This document shows, one piece after another, positions 1 to 9,548 of a stretch of 64,000 bases of DNA. How positions within the stretch are numbered: the first letter of the stretch is position 1; each line of letters opens with the position of its first letter. Location: the NCBI GenBank assembly GCA_003313425.1, contig NHZP01000075.1, positions 1 through 64,000 on the forward strand, read 5' to 3'. The notes below the pieces were generated by a model, which was given only the letters and a program-made list of their open reading frames with translations, searched no databases and was not told where the DNA came from. Source of the DNA: Pseudopyrenochaeta lycopersici. Its lineage: Eukaryota; Ascomycota; Dothideomycetes; Pleosporales; Pseudopyrenochaetaceae. A program made the position numbers and the translations under genes.

Positions 1-240
1 CTACCTCTCTCTTACTCTCCCTCATCCTTACCCTTACCCTCTCCCTCTTTCTTTCTCCCTCCCTTTCCTACTCTTTACTCTTCCTTCTACCTTTCTAACA
101 AAACTCTCTTCTCTTTTTCTTTACTTCTTCTACTTTTTTTCCTTACTCTTATCCTTTCTTCTCTTCTTTACTTTACTCTACTCTTCTTTTCTTCTACTTT
201 CTCTCTTTACCTCTCTCTTTTTCCCTACTCTCTTTCTCTT

Positions 241-303
241 AAACCCTAACCCTTTCCTCCTCTAAAACCTAACCTCCTCCTCTAAAACCCTAACCCTCTC
301 CTC
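241..303 (+). repeat. Degenerate CCCTAA telomere-like motifs (first cluster)
   Basis: AAACCCTAACCCT starts at 241 and TCTAAAACCCTAACCCTC at 281, with a decayed AAAACCTAACC in between. The C-rich sequence reads 5' to 3' on the + strand, the orientation expected at a left chromosome end. The units are isolated, not a perfect tandem array, so this is subtelomeric sequence and not the terminal telomere. Confidence 0.75.
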
Positions 304-1304
304 TTTTCCTTTCTCCTACCCTCACTACCTTCTTTCTTAACCCTTTACTACTCTTCTAACTTCACACCTACTTCTCCTACACCTTTAACTCCCTTTTAAC
401 TCTACTACAACCCCTTCTTTTTTTACCCTTTCTCTCTTTTACTCCTCTCCTCTACTACCTAACTCCCCCCCTCTCTCTTTACCTCTCTTTCTTACCTTTT
501 ACCTCCCCTCTTTTTCTTTACCCCTACTTCCAACTCTTTACACCTTACCTTACTTGCTTACCCTCTCTTTCCTACTCTTTACCTTTTCTTCTCTCCTTCC
601 TCCCCCTCTCCTTCTTCTCTATAACTCCTTCCTTTACCTTAAACTTAAACTTCTCTCTTCTTACAACCCTAACCCTCCCTTTCTTACTCTACTACACTCT
701 TACTCCTTTTAACCTCTCCCTCTTCCTTACTCTTTTCTTCCTTTTTAACTCCCCTTTTACTTCTTAACAACCCTTTTCTTCCACCTCCTCTTCTCTTCCT
801 CAACTTTTTTCTTTTCTTTTTTACTTACTTTCCTCTTTTCTTCTTTTCTTCTTTTTACTCTTTTTCCTACTACCTTTACAACTTTACCTCTCTACTTTTT
901 TTTTTCCTCCTACTTTTCTTTACTTATTTTTTCACACTTCTACATACTCTCTACTCTCTTCTTTTATAACCTACCTTCCTTTCTAAACTTCTTTTACTTT
1001 TTCTCTACCTCTTCTTCTAACTATTACCTTCCCTTTTTCCTCTACTTTTACTCTTCTTTTCTCTTTTTTAACTAACCCCCTTAACCTTTCCTACAACTCT
1101 AACCCTCTCCCTTACACTTTCTTCCCCTTTTTACTCTTTCCCTGCCTTTCTTACTACTCTAACCCTTCTCAACCCCTACATCCCTTTACTTCTACTTTCT
1201 CTCCTCTACTCTTTACTCCTAACTCCTACCTCTCTTTTCTTTTCCTACTCTTCTTAAACCTCTACTTTTCCGCCTGTTTACCTCTCTTCCCTTACACTCT
1301 CTCC

Positions 1305-1306
<2 letters not shown>

Positions 1307-1358
<52 letters not shown>
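1307..1358 (+). repeat. (CTT)n microsatellite
   Basis: About 17 uninterrupted CTT trinucleotides within the pyrimidine tract. Confidence 0.9.
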
Positions 1359-1361
<3 letters not shown>

Positions 1362-1380
1362 CTGCCTTTTACTTCTACAA

Positions 1381-1489
1381 CCCAACTCTCCCAACTTCTA
1401 CTTCTCCCAACTCTCTCTCCCAACTTCTACTCTCTCCTAACTTCTACTCTCTCCTAACTTCTACTCTCTCCCAACTTCTACTCTCTCCC
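1381..1489 (+). repeat. 17-bp minisatellite
   Basis: About six imperfect copies of CCAACTTCTACTCTCTC, some with CTAA in place of CCAA. Confidence 0.8.
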
Positions 1490-1672
1490 TCCTTTCTTAA
1501 AAACTAACCTTCTTTTTCTTCTCTTTCTTTACTCTTTCCTTACTACTTTACTTTCTCTAAACACCTTACTTTTTCCTCATCCTTTTTTACTCTTCTTTCT
1601 ACTATTTAACTTCTCTCTCCCTCTCTCTAACCCTTTCCCTTACTTCTCTTAAAACCTTAACCCTCTCCTTCT

Positions 1673-1774
1673 TCTAAAACCCTAACCCTCTCCTCCTCCC
1701 TCACCCTCACTCTTACTCTCCCTCACCCTCACTCTTACTCTCCCTCACCCTTACTCTTACTCTCCCTCACCCTC
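1673..1774 (+). repeat. Telomere-like motif followed by a 22-bp tandem repeat
   Basis: TCTAAAACCCTAACCCTC at 1673 is followed from 1699 by a 22-bp unit beginning CCTCACCCTCACTC. Copies start at 1699, 1721 and 1743, with a partial copy after 1765. The telomere-like motif returns once more at 3061 (TCTAAAACCCTAATCC). Confidence 0.8.
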
Positions 1775-3080
1775 TACTCTCTTTCTTTCTCCTCTCTTTC
1801 CTACCTTTACTCCCACTTCTATCCTCCTTCTCCCTTTTCTATCTAACAAAACTCTCTTCTCTTTTTAAACTCTTTCTCTCTTAAACTAACCCTTCTCTAT
1901 TTCTACTTTTTTTTTACTCTTCTCTCTTTTCTCCTTTACTTTACTATACACTTCTTTTTACCTTCTCTCTTTAACTTACTCCTTTTCCCCTACTCTCTAC
2001 TTTTCCCTACTTTTCCCTCTCTAAACCTTACTCTCTTTCTCTCAAAACCATAACCCTCTCTTTTTTTACCCTCTCCCTCTCCCTTACTCTCTTCTCAAAC
2101 CATAACCCTCTTTTTCTTCTATTTACTCTTTTCTTACTAAAACTTATCCTTTTACTCTTTTCCTCTTTTTCCTTCTCCTTTTTTTACTCTTCTCTTACTC
2201 TTCTTTTCTCTTTTTCTACGACTTTTACAACTTTACCCCTCTACTTTTCTTTACTTTCTCTCTCACACTTGCACCTACTCTCTACTTACTTTTTTCCTTC
2301 CTCTTCTCTTCTTCTCTACTCTACTTTCTCTACTCTCTCCTTTTTACAACTTACCTCCCTTGTTAAACTTCTTTTACTTTCTCTCTACTTCTCCTTCTAA
2401 CTCTTACCTTCCCTTTTCCCTCTACTTTTAACCTTCTTTTCTCTTTCCTGCGACTCTTTTTCTTTTCTCTTTTTTTCTCTTTCAACTTACCTTCTTATCC
2501 TTTCCTACAACTCTAACTCTTTTAACCTTCCAAACCCTTACTCTTACACTCTCTCAACCTCTTTCCCCTCTTCTAACACTTACTACCTTTTCTTTCCTCC
2601 TCTTCTTCTCTTTTCTTCTCTTTAACCTTCCCCCTTACCTCTTTCTTTCAACTCTAACCCTCTCCCTCTCCCTTACTCTCTTCTTTCTTTATAACCCTCT
2701 TTTAACTACTAAACTACTCTTTTCTTCTACTTACTCTTTACCCTTTTTGCCTTTCTTCTTTTCTTACCAAACTAACTCGTTTTACCACTTTACCCTTTCC
2801 TTCTTCTATTTTTACTCTTATCTTACTCTTCTTTTCTCTTCTTTCTCTTCTTCTCTTTTCTCCTACTCTACTTTCTCTACTCTCTCTACCTTCTCCTGTT
2901 TTCTCTACTTACCTCCCTTTCACAACTTTTTTAACTTCATCTTTACCTGTCCTCCCAACTCTCACCGCCCTTTTCTCTTCTCTACAACTCTCTTCTCCCT
3001 TTTTTTCGCTTTTAACATTCCCCTTTACCTCTTTCCTACCACTCTAACCTTCTCTTTACCTCTAAAACCCTAATCCTCAT

Positions 3081-3940
3081 TTCTTCGCCTTCTTCCCCTG
3101 CAATCTACTTTATTAAAACATTATACTTTTTCCTAATCTGCCTTACTTTAAAACCTAAACCTTCTTTTACTAATATAATCCAAACTCTTCTTTCTACTTT
3201 ATATCCTTACCAACCCGCTGTGTTCGGCTTCTTTTCCTGCACGGACGGGCTCACCGCCTAACCCTTCATTTCTCCTACACCGGACGGTTTCCCCTCTTCT
3301 TCTCCTTTCCTCTTACACTAACCGGCTACCTGCCTTGTTCGTCTTCTCTACGGGCCTCTTCTCTACGGCTACAACATACTACTGAACGGGTCGGGGCTAC
3401 CTTTCTGATTTCGGTTCCAGCCCGAACGGAACTTTACTATTCCTTACTACTCCCCAAATTCTGTCCCTGACGGCGCCGGAACTCCTCCTACCTGCACCTA
3501 ACGTCTACCTACTGTCCGCCCACTCTCTACCTTCTTACCTTGCTTCTGCAACCCTTTCTTGCCCTCCATCCTTGCTGCCCTCTCCACCCTACCTTACTTA
3601 CCCTGTTTTTTATATCGCTTTGTTGCCCGTAACTTCCGCCCCTGCTGGGCCGGAACTTACCCTACCTTTTACGCCTCCCTTCTATTACACCCTACGGGTT
3701 TCCTCTGCCCTTCGGGTTCGGGTACCCCTTCTCTCCCTCTTTCCCCTCCTTTCTTCTTATGACACCTTACGGGCCCAAACCCCCATCCCTCTGTTACGCT
3801 CCGCGTTCTGCACCGGACGGGTTACCTCTCCCCTGGGATTCTTATACGGGCATTCCCCTCCTCTCCTTTAAATCTCTTTCCCTCCCTTCATTCAACTCTT
3901 CAAATCTCTCTCCCTCCCTTATTTAACTACTCCATACAAT
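3081..3940. other. Subtelomeric spacer, no gene seen
   Basis: This is still pyrimidine-biased but contains G and CG dinucleotides, including scattered ACGGGC words. The short overlapping open frames at 3559-3871 have no recognisable content, and I treat them as chance. Confidence 0.6.
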
Positions 3941-4115
3941 CCTTGTACGGACGTCCAACTTCTCCTGTAAATTCTTATACGGGCATCCCACTTCTCTCTG
4001 CAATCCTTGTACGAACATCTACCTTCTCCCCTAAATCCTTGTACGGGCTTCCCTCTACTCCCCTGCAAATTCTTGTACGGGTGTTTACGTCTTCCCTGGG
4101 ATTATTGTACGGGCA
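3941..4115 (+). repeat. 32-bp minisatellite with CTTGTACGGGC core
   Basis: Six degenerate copies of a 32-34-bp unit with core CTTGTACGGGCATCC begin at about 3941, 3973, 4005, 4037, 4071 and 4103. A solitary related core (CTTATACGGGCATT) lies at 3841. The array ends about 140 bp beyond the stop codon of the TLH gene, in its 3' flank. Confidence 0.8.
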
Positions 4116-4253
4116 TTAACCCCAACTCTTATCAAATAACTATCAAAAACACTCCTTACACCCTTACAAACCCTGTACTGCTACTGCCTCTATTACGTTA
4201 TACTGTACTGTTTTGAAAATGTCACTCCGGATCCCACTGGGGTCTCATGCCAC

Positions 4254-7200
4254 TCACGTGACCCTAACCTTCAAACACCCAACAATCCTCCCAATAATCC
4301 AACTCAACTTGTTCCCTTCAATCCCTCCCCATCGCTTCCTCCCGCTCCCCCATTGCACGATCGCCCGGAATGTCCCCCCAACAACCTCGTCCTCGTCCTC
4401 CTCGTCCTCCTCGTCCTCCTCAAACCCCAACCCCCCCGCAACCCCATCCTCTTTTATCGCCCCGTGAAAAAACTCCGGAACCTTAAACACCTCCCGCATT
4501 AACGCCACTACCAATGTCTTCATCAACACGCCCTCGTACTGACATCTTCTCCCTGCCTTTTTTCTGTACCCCCCATCCATGATATCCATCTCAAAACTCC
4601 TGCATAACGCCTGCGGCAATTTACAATCATAACAACATGAAAACTTAACATAAATCCAATCCTTCTGGAACCTCTCGCACCCTTCTCGCGCGTTCTCCGC
4701 CTGCTCGTGAACGCAATCCTCCAACTCATGTCCCCTTCCATCTTCCCCCCACGCCCGGCACAACTGACACCCTACCCGCCACTCCTCCATCAACTCCACC
4801 AATGCCTCCACCTCTGCTGCTTCTCTGCACTGCCGCTCCATCTCTTGCTCCGCCAACCATTTCCGCCCCCTGCCCTGCTGCTCAAACTCCATCTTTTCTG
4901 CTGTCACCCACTCCTCTTCCTGCGCCCTCCCTACCCCTGGCCTCGCGCAACGTTGACACCGCTCCTCATCCTCCTCGCACTCCCACCGCGTGTCCACCCC
5001 ATCCACTCCATCCGCCCCATCCATCGCCTGGTCAATCACCTTCCGCATACACCCCTCTCCCGCAATCAAATCCTGCATCTCTGCCTCCACGTCCTTGCCA
5101 AACTTACCATACACCCTCCCTTGTCGTGTTTTCCGATACCCTCGCATGATGATTGCCTCACTCGGCTTACCATCACGCCCTGCCCGGCCACTTTCTTGTG
5201 CGTAATGCCGCATCTTGCGGATTGTGCCTATGTGAACTACCGCGCGGATCGTCGGCGCATCGATCCCTAACCCTAACGCGTTGGTCGCTGTGAACACCTG
5301 CTGTTGTCCACTGGTTAATTGTTTGACAATCTCCTTCTTCTCTTCGATACTGCCAACTTCCCGATGGTAACAAACGGCCCCTAACTTCTTGGCCATGTCT
5401 TTTGTTCGCTTCACTAAACCGCAATACACAACAACCTGGCCGGGCAACGGGTACTTATTCTTCAAATCCTCCACCAAATGCTGGACTGCTTGCTGCTCGT
5501 CGGCTGTGTCGTACGCATGTACTCGATATCGGATGTTCTTACGCGTCGTCTGTCCGCGGAACCACTGGCACTGCCTCTTGGACGGTAATCCCATCACGTC
5601 GATGAACTGCTGCTCTTCGCTGGGCCGCAATGTCGCCGTTAAATACACCATCTGTGTCTCCACTCGAACCAAACTTCTTAACTTCAACATCCGGCTACGG
5701 AAACCGTCCAACGAATCTAATACGGCATGACACTCGTCCACCACAATCCGATCCAAACGTCCCATCAACCGCTGTCGGGTGATGTAATCGCCAAACATCT
5801 CGCCCACCGCTGCCTCGGGCGTTACAAACATGACTTGCGCGGACTCGTGCGGCCGTCGACTGTTCCATTCTGCACTGACAATGCCCAACTGCTCGCACCG
5901 CTCTTTCATGTCGAACCGCAATGCAACCAACGGAACAATCACGATCGTTACCCCGGTGGACACCGACGCTGGCAACATGAACAACACGCTCTTGCCGGCC
6001 CCTGTGCCCATGATGGCTACTACTGGGCTCTTGTGCTGCATAATCGCTTGGATGGCTGGCCTTTGGACGCTGCGGAATTCGGCCTGGTCCCCCACCAAAT
6101 TCTTCAACTCGGCGTCTACGTCCACCAACCGCATCATCTTCCACCGACGGTATTCTTCCTCTACTGCTTCTTTACGGGCTGCTGCTGCCTGCGTGCCTTT
6201 CCGCGGTTTCATCGACATGGTGGACGGAATCTGCAAAAACGCATGCCACTCCATGCTGGCCAAACGTAACCCGACCCTCTTCGCCTCGACGCTGAACATG
6301 GCCTCCGTGACGGGTCGTCCGTATATGCCGCCGGCCATGCGGCTGCCGTGACCTGTCTGGATGTCGAAAAACTCATCTTCGTTTTCTGAACCGTCACTGT
6401 CCTCGTCGGCGTCTAAAAATGCCTTGACCGCGGCCCGGTTGTGAATGTATCGACGGTACATCGCCTTGGTGCCATGTCTCCACGCCTGCACATTTAACTT
6501 GACACCCATATGCGGCAACGATGCTTTCTGCATCGCGTGCTTGACCCGGTTGGTGTTCCACAACTCTATGGGGCGCTGCTGGTCGTCTGGTTGCTCTGTA
6601 TCGTCACCCGACTCGGCCCCCTCTTCCCACGAATCCTGGCTCGCTCGACCGACGCTGCGGCATCTGCTGTCTCTCTTTGCGCTCTTGCTGCGGCACTGGA
6701 CGCTCTCGGCACCGCGTCTTCTTTTCCTCTCGGGTTTCTGCCAACCCTGCTCCGGCTGGGGCTCCCACATATATGCGCTCGTGTCTACCGCCTTGCCACG
6801 AACCGCCCCCTCGATCTGGTGCCAAAACGGGCTGGCGAACCACAAATAATAAACGACTAATTCGCCTACTTCGCGTGGTAAATATCGGTGGATTACTTTA
6901 CCGTTGCCTGACTGTCCGATATTCTTGTGATATTTGGTAACAAACACTACCAACCCATCTTCGATAAAAATTCCTCGACTGTCACCATTCGCGCTATTTT
7001 TGTATTTGACCGTCACCAACTCCGTCGCCCGCGCTGGTGCACCTCCTGTCATATGGACTAACGCTGCCAACTTGTGTCGGGCTTCTTTCATGGCTTGCCC
7101 GTATGCCTGTATGCGGTCCCGTAACCACACCACGCTTCCACCTCTGGGTAACGCCGCCCGTGTCACCTCAACGTCGATAAAACTATTTTGTATGGCCTTT

Positions 7201-9068
7201 TCCTTCTGTACCCGCTGCGCTAACCACTGCTTGGGATCATCTACGCTTGTGGCATTTTTGTTGCGCGGGTCTTCCATGAAACTCCACCCAACCCGCTGCT
7301 CGGCTGCATTGTCGACCAACCTTGCCCAATCGATGACTGGCAACGCCGTTGTGTCTTTGGCTATCGCGCCCTCGTCGTCTATCTGCAACAACATTAAATC
7401 CCTTACAATCTGTTGTCGTGTGCTGGCCATTGTGCCGTGGATCATCGACCGCATTTGCGGCATGCTGAACCGGATGTTACGGTACAACAACGTATCGCCG
7501 TTCCAATCGACCACTCCCTCTGCGTTCGTGTTGTACCGGATGTGGAATCCAAATGCCTTCAACCGCTGTATATAATCAATGGGCGTTGGCTTGCCATTGT
7601 AATCGGTCAACGTCATAAACCGCTGGGCCATCTCCTGCACCAAATGGAAATGGCTTGGTGCCATGGCTTTTGCATCTTCTGCTCCCCAACCCTCGGCCAT
7701 TAACTTGCCTACTTCTTGCTGCCGCAACTGGGTCGACTTGTACAACACCAACATGCGTGATGTGTTGACGATGGCGGCCTGCTTGGGCGTGTATACCAAC
7801 GGGCTCAACCAACCGTCCTCGGCGCTGATCCCCAACACGGCCATACCACTGATCAACGCGCTCGTGTACTCACTGTCGCCCAAAAAATGGTCCAACAATG
7901 CTAACATGAACTGCAACACATGGCCCTCTAATTCCTCCTCCTGCGTCTCGTCCAACCTCTCCTCGTCGCCCTCGCCGTCCGACTCCATCTCCTCAAACCA
8001 ATCCTCCTCCTGGTCCCGCCCTACGATCATCTTGATCTTTTGCAACCACATATCCTGCCTGCCACTGATGTGATACGGCGGTCTCTTTCCTTCCACCTCC
8101 ACGTCGTCGTTGCGGCTGCTGACAACGGGCAACTCGTGGGTCCGCCAAATGTATGAAATAATCTCCAACCACCAATTGCTGTACCTGACCATTGTTTTTC
8201 CTGTTTGCTGCGCATTGAACGGCTTCTCGTTGCCCTTGCCACCAAACTCTCGCCGATTGATGTACATCATGGCTGGTAACCCGACCACACTTGCCTTGGA
8301 CGCCTGCTGTGCCCGCCACATGACCATGCGTGCTGCCCAACATACCTCGTACAATGCGCGCTCCTTGGTCGTGGGCTTTGTCGCCATTGTTAACAACCAA
8401 TCACGCTTCAACCCTTTCAAATGTCGGGCCCAACCCGCTCGATCCAACCACTTGCTAAAATCGTACCGGTCGTCGTTGGCTTGGATGGTGGAATTCTTCT
8501 TCTCTTCCAACTCCTCTAACTGGGCTGTGGCCTGGACCAACGACTCCTCAATCGCCCGGCTTACGTCCACGTCCGCGTCGCCTGTGTGCTGGGCCTCTGT
8601 GGCTGCGCTGACCTCAAACAATCGGCCCATCTTACTGGTGTTTTGGAACTTTTGGCATGACACGGTTGCCCACATGGTTCGCGTGCCTGACGGACGCCCT
8701 GGCTTCGGCCGACTGTCCCCCTTCCAACCATGCTCTTGTCGACAATGCTCTTGGATACGTTTGATGCTACGATTAACGTACGGGCACTGCTGGCAACGCA
8801 ATCCGTCGTGGTACACCGGCAAATGGGGCAACGGGCTGGACTCTGGGCTGGGGTAAACAACCTCGTCTTGGGTCATGGCCCATTGTTGCAATGATGCCTC
8901 TGCCTGTACTACCTCGACGATTTCCCAACGTGTCCTGCGAACATATTCCTGATGCTTGGTGTCTAAATGGGTCTTCAACTGGGATTTAATAACACCCTGT
9001 TGGTGGCTCTTGCATACGGCGATGCGCTGTGCTGGCAAATACTCAAAAATGCTGGTAAACTGCTCCAT
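4254..9068 (-). CDS. Telomere-linked RecQ helicase with a tyrosine-recombinase-like domain (copy A, intact)
   Basis: A single 1604-aa open frame, transcribed toward the left chromosome end. The N-terminus (about 1-150) has two Cys/His zinc-finger-like segments (VCKSHQ...HLDTKH and CQQCPYV...HCRQEHGW) as in OrsD/DUF3505 proteins. The middle (about 660-930) looks like a tyrosine recombinase: R680 in a GGAPARATEL box, K712/K715 in TKYHK, R864-H865 in QAWRHGT, H907 in QTGHGS, and Y916 in GGIYGRP. A charged insert separates the boxes. The RecQ core follows: Walker A MGTGAGKS (about 1020-1027), DECH (1111-1114), LTATL (motif III) and QESGRAGRDG (1291-1300). After this comes a Cys-rich tail (CQLC, CCYDC) and an acidic tract encoded by a CTC/GTC-rich microsatellite. 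Helicase function and subtelomeric location are known for TLH genes; the recombinase assignment is my inference. It carries no premature stops, unlike every related copy in the window. Confidence 0.9.
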   Translation of the reverse strand: MEQFTSIFEYLPAQRIAVCKSHQQGVIKSQLKTHLDTKHQEYVRRTRWEIVEVVQAEASLQQWAMTQDEVVYPSPESSPLPHLPVYHDGLRCQQCPYVNRSIKRIQEHCRQEHGWKGDSRPKPGRPSGTRTMWATVSCQKFQNTSKMGRLFEVSAATEAQHTGDADVDVSRAIEESLVQATAQLEELEEKKNSTIQANDDRYDFSKWLDRAGWARHLKGLKRDWLLTMATKPTTKERALYEVCWAARMVMWRAQQASKASVVGLPAMMYINRREFGGKGNEKPFNAQQTGKTMVRYSNWWLEIISYIWRTHELPVVSSRNDDVEVEGKRPPYHISGRQDMWLQKIKMIVGRDQEEDWFEEMESDGEGDEERLDETQEEELEGHVLQFMLALLDHFLGDSEYTSALISGMAVLGISAEDGWLSPLVYTPKQAAIVNTSRMLVLYKSTQLRQQEVGKLMAEGWGAEDAKAMAPSHFHLVQEMAQRFMTLTDYNGKPTPIDYIQRLKAFGFHIRYNTNAEGVVDWNGDTLLYRNIRFSMPQMRSMIHGTMASTRQQIVRDLMLLQIDDEGAIAKDTTALPVIDWARLVDNAAEQRVGWSFMEDPRNKNATSVDDPKQWLAQRVQKEKAIQNSFIDVEVTRAALPRGGSVVWLRDRIQAYGQAMKEARHKLAALVHMTGGAPARATELVTVKYKNSANGDSRGIFIEDGLVVFVTKYHKNIGQSGNGKVIHRYLPREVGELVVYYLWFASPFWHQIEGAVRGKAVDTSAYMWEPQPEQGWQKPERKRRRGAESVQCRSKSAKRDSRCRSVGRASQDSWEEGAESGDDTEQPDDQQRPIELWNTNRVKHAMQKASLPHMGVKLNVQAWRHGTKAMYRRYIHNRAAVKAFLDADEDSDGSENEDEFFDIQTGHGSRMAGGIYGRPVTEAMFSVEAKRVGLRLASMEWHAFLQIPSTMSMKPRKGTQAAAARKEAVEEEYRRWKMMRLVDVDAELKNLVGDQAEFRSVQRPAIQAIMQHKSPVVAIMGTGAGKSVLFMLPASVSTGVTIVIVPLVALRFDMKERCEQLGIVSAEWNSRRPHESAQVMFVTPEAAVGEMFGDYITRQRLMGRLDRIVVDECHAVLDSLDGFRSRMLKLRSLVRVETQMVYLTATLRPSEEQQFIDVMGLPSKRQCQWFRGQTTRKNIRYRVHAYDTADEQQAVQHLVEDLKNKYPLPGQVVVYCGLVKRTKDMAKKLGAVCYHREVGSIEEKKEIVKQLTSGQQQVFTATNALGLGIDAPTIRAVVHIGTIRKMRHYAQESGRAGRDGKPSEAIIMRGYRKTRQGRVYGKFGKDVEAEMQDLIAGEGCMRKVIDQAMDGADGVDGVDTRWECEEDEERCQRCARPGVGRAQEEEWVTAEKMEFEQQGRGRKWLAEQEMERQCREAAEVEALVELMEEWRVGCQLCRAWGEDGRGHELEDCVHEQAENAREGCERFQKDWIYVKFSCCYDCKLPQALCRSFEMDIMDGGYRKKAGRRCQYEGVLMKTLVVALMREVFKVPEFFHGAIKEDGVAGGLGFEEDEEDEEDEDEVVGGTFRAIVQWGSGRKRWGGIEGNKLSWIIGRIVGCLKVRVT

Positions 9069-9548
9069 TGTATTAATCTACATAGACAATATATACTCTA
9101 TAAAATTGCCCTTTCTCTTCCTTATATGGTTGCAATCCTCGCGGTCGTTCTAACGGAAATTACTGTACTTCAATGAACTTTCTTTTTGTGATGCCTTGTC
9201 TATCACGCTGTCGGACTCTCCCCCGGGCACTTTGTATGGTGTCTCGAAACCCTAATCTTGGCATTGTTACTCAACTCAAACGCGCACGGCCTACCCTAAC
9301 AACCACGAAAACCATTACACTTTTCATTAAATATCTCACGACATACTTGTCCAATCGTCATGAAAGTTGGTTCAATCAACGCAACGGAGTTAGATGCATT
9401 AGACTGTGAAGTTGCAGCGCAATCCACGCAAGTTCAGACCTTAATCCCATTGATATTATCGACCTTAGGGATTAAGGCCCCAACTGCTAGGGTTTTTCAG
9501 GGGATTAACCCCAAAAACGACCTTAATCCCTTCGGTCTTTGCTGTTAG
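9069..9548. promoter_or_regulatory. TLH-A upstream region with GGGATTAA inverted motifs
   Basis: This 480-bp region precedes the TLH-A start. AT-rich TATA-like sequence lies at 9085-9105. Between 9440 and 9530 a family of mirrored words occurs: CTTAATCCC, GGGATTAAGG, the palindrome GGGGATTAACCCC, and CTTAATCCC again. They could be regulatory or the relic of a small mobile element. No coding sequence is recognised. Confidence 0.4.

Larger units (their letters stand above)
1..3080. repeat. Subtelomeric pyrimidine-rich, nearly G-free tract
   Basis: The + strand is almost purely C, T and A. The first G is at 556, the next at 1144, and 1365-2219 (855 nt) contains none. Degenerate CCCTAA telomere-type motifs recur. 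Large imperfect duplications are visible: the stretch around 965-1035 recurs at about 2344-2416, and the TCTAAAACCCTAA motif recurs with a period near 1.39 kb, while bases 1-240 resemble about 1745-2060. I see no gene here. The apparent reading frame at 2747-3073 is biased low-complexity translation. The C-rich orientation on the + strand fits a left chromosome end. Confidence 0.85.

Noticed and set aside
2747..3073. 108-codon frame in the pyrimidine tract
   Set aside because: Phe/Ser/Leu/Tyr-only translation of CT-rich DNA, no domain or gene signals.
4707..8860. Many plus-strand frames of 60-250 codons opposite the TLH gene
   Set aside because: They mirror the GC-rich minus-strand TLH frame, have no family text, and overlap a clearly coding frame with helicase motifs.
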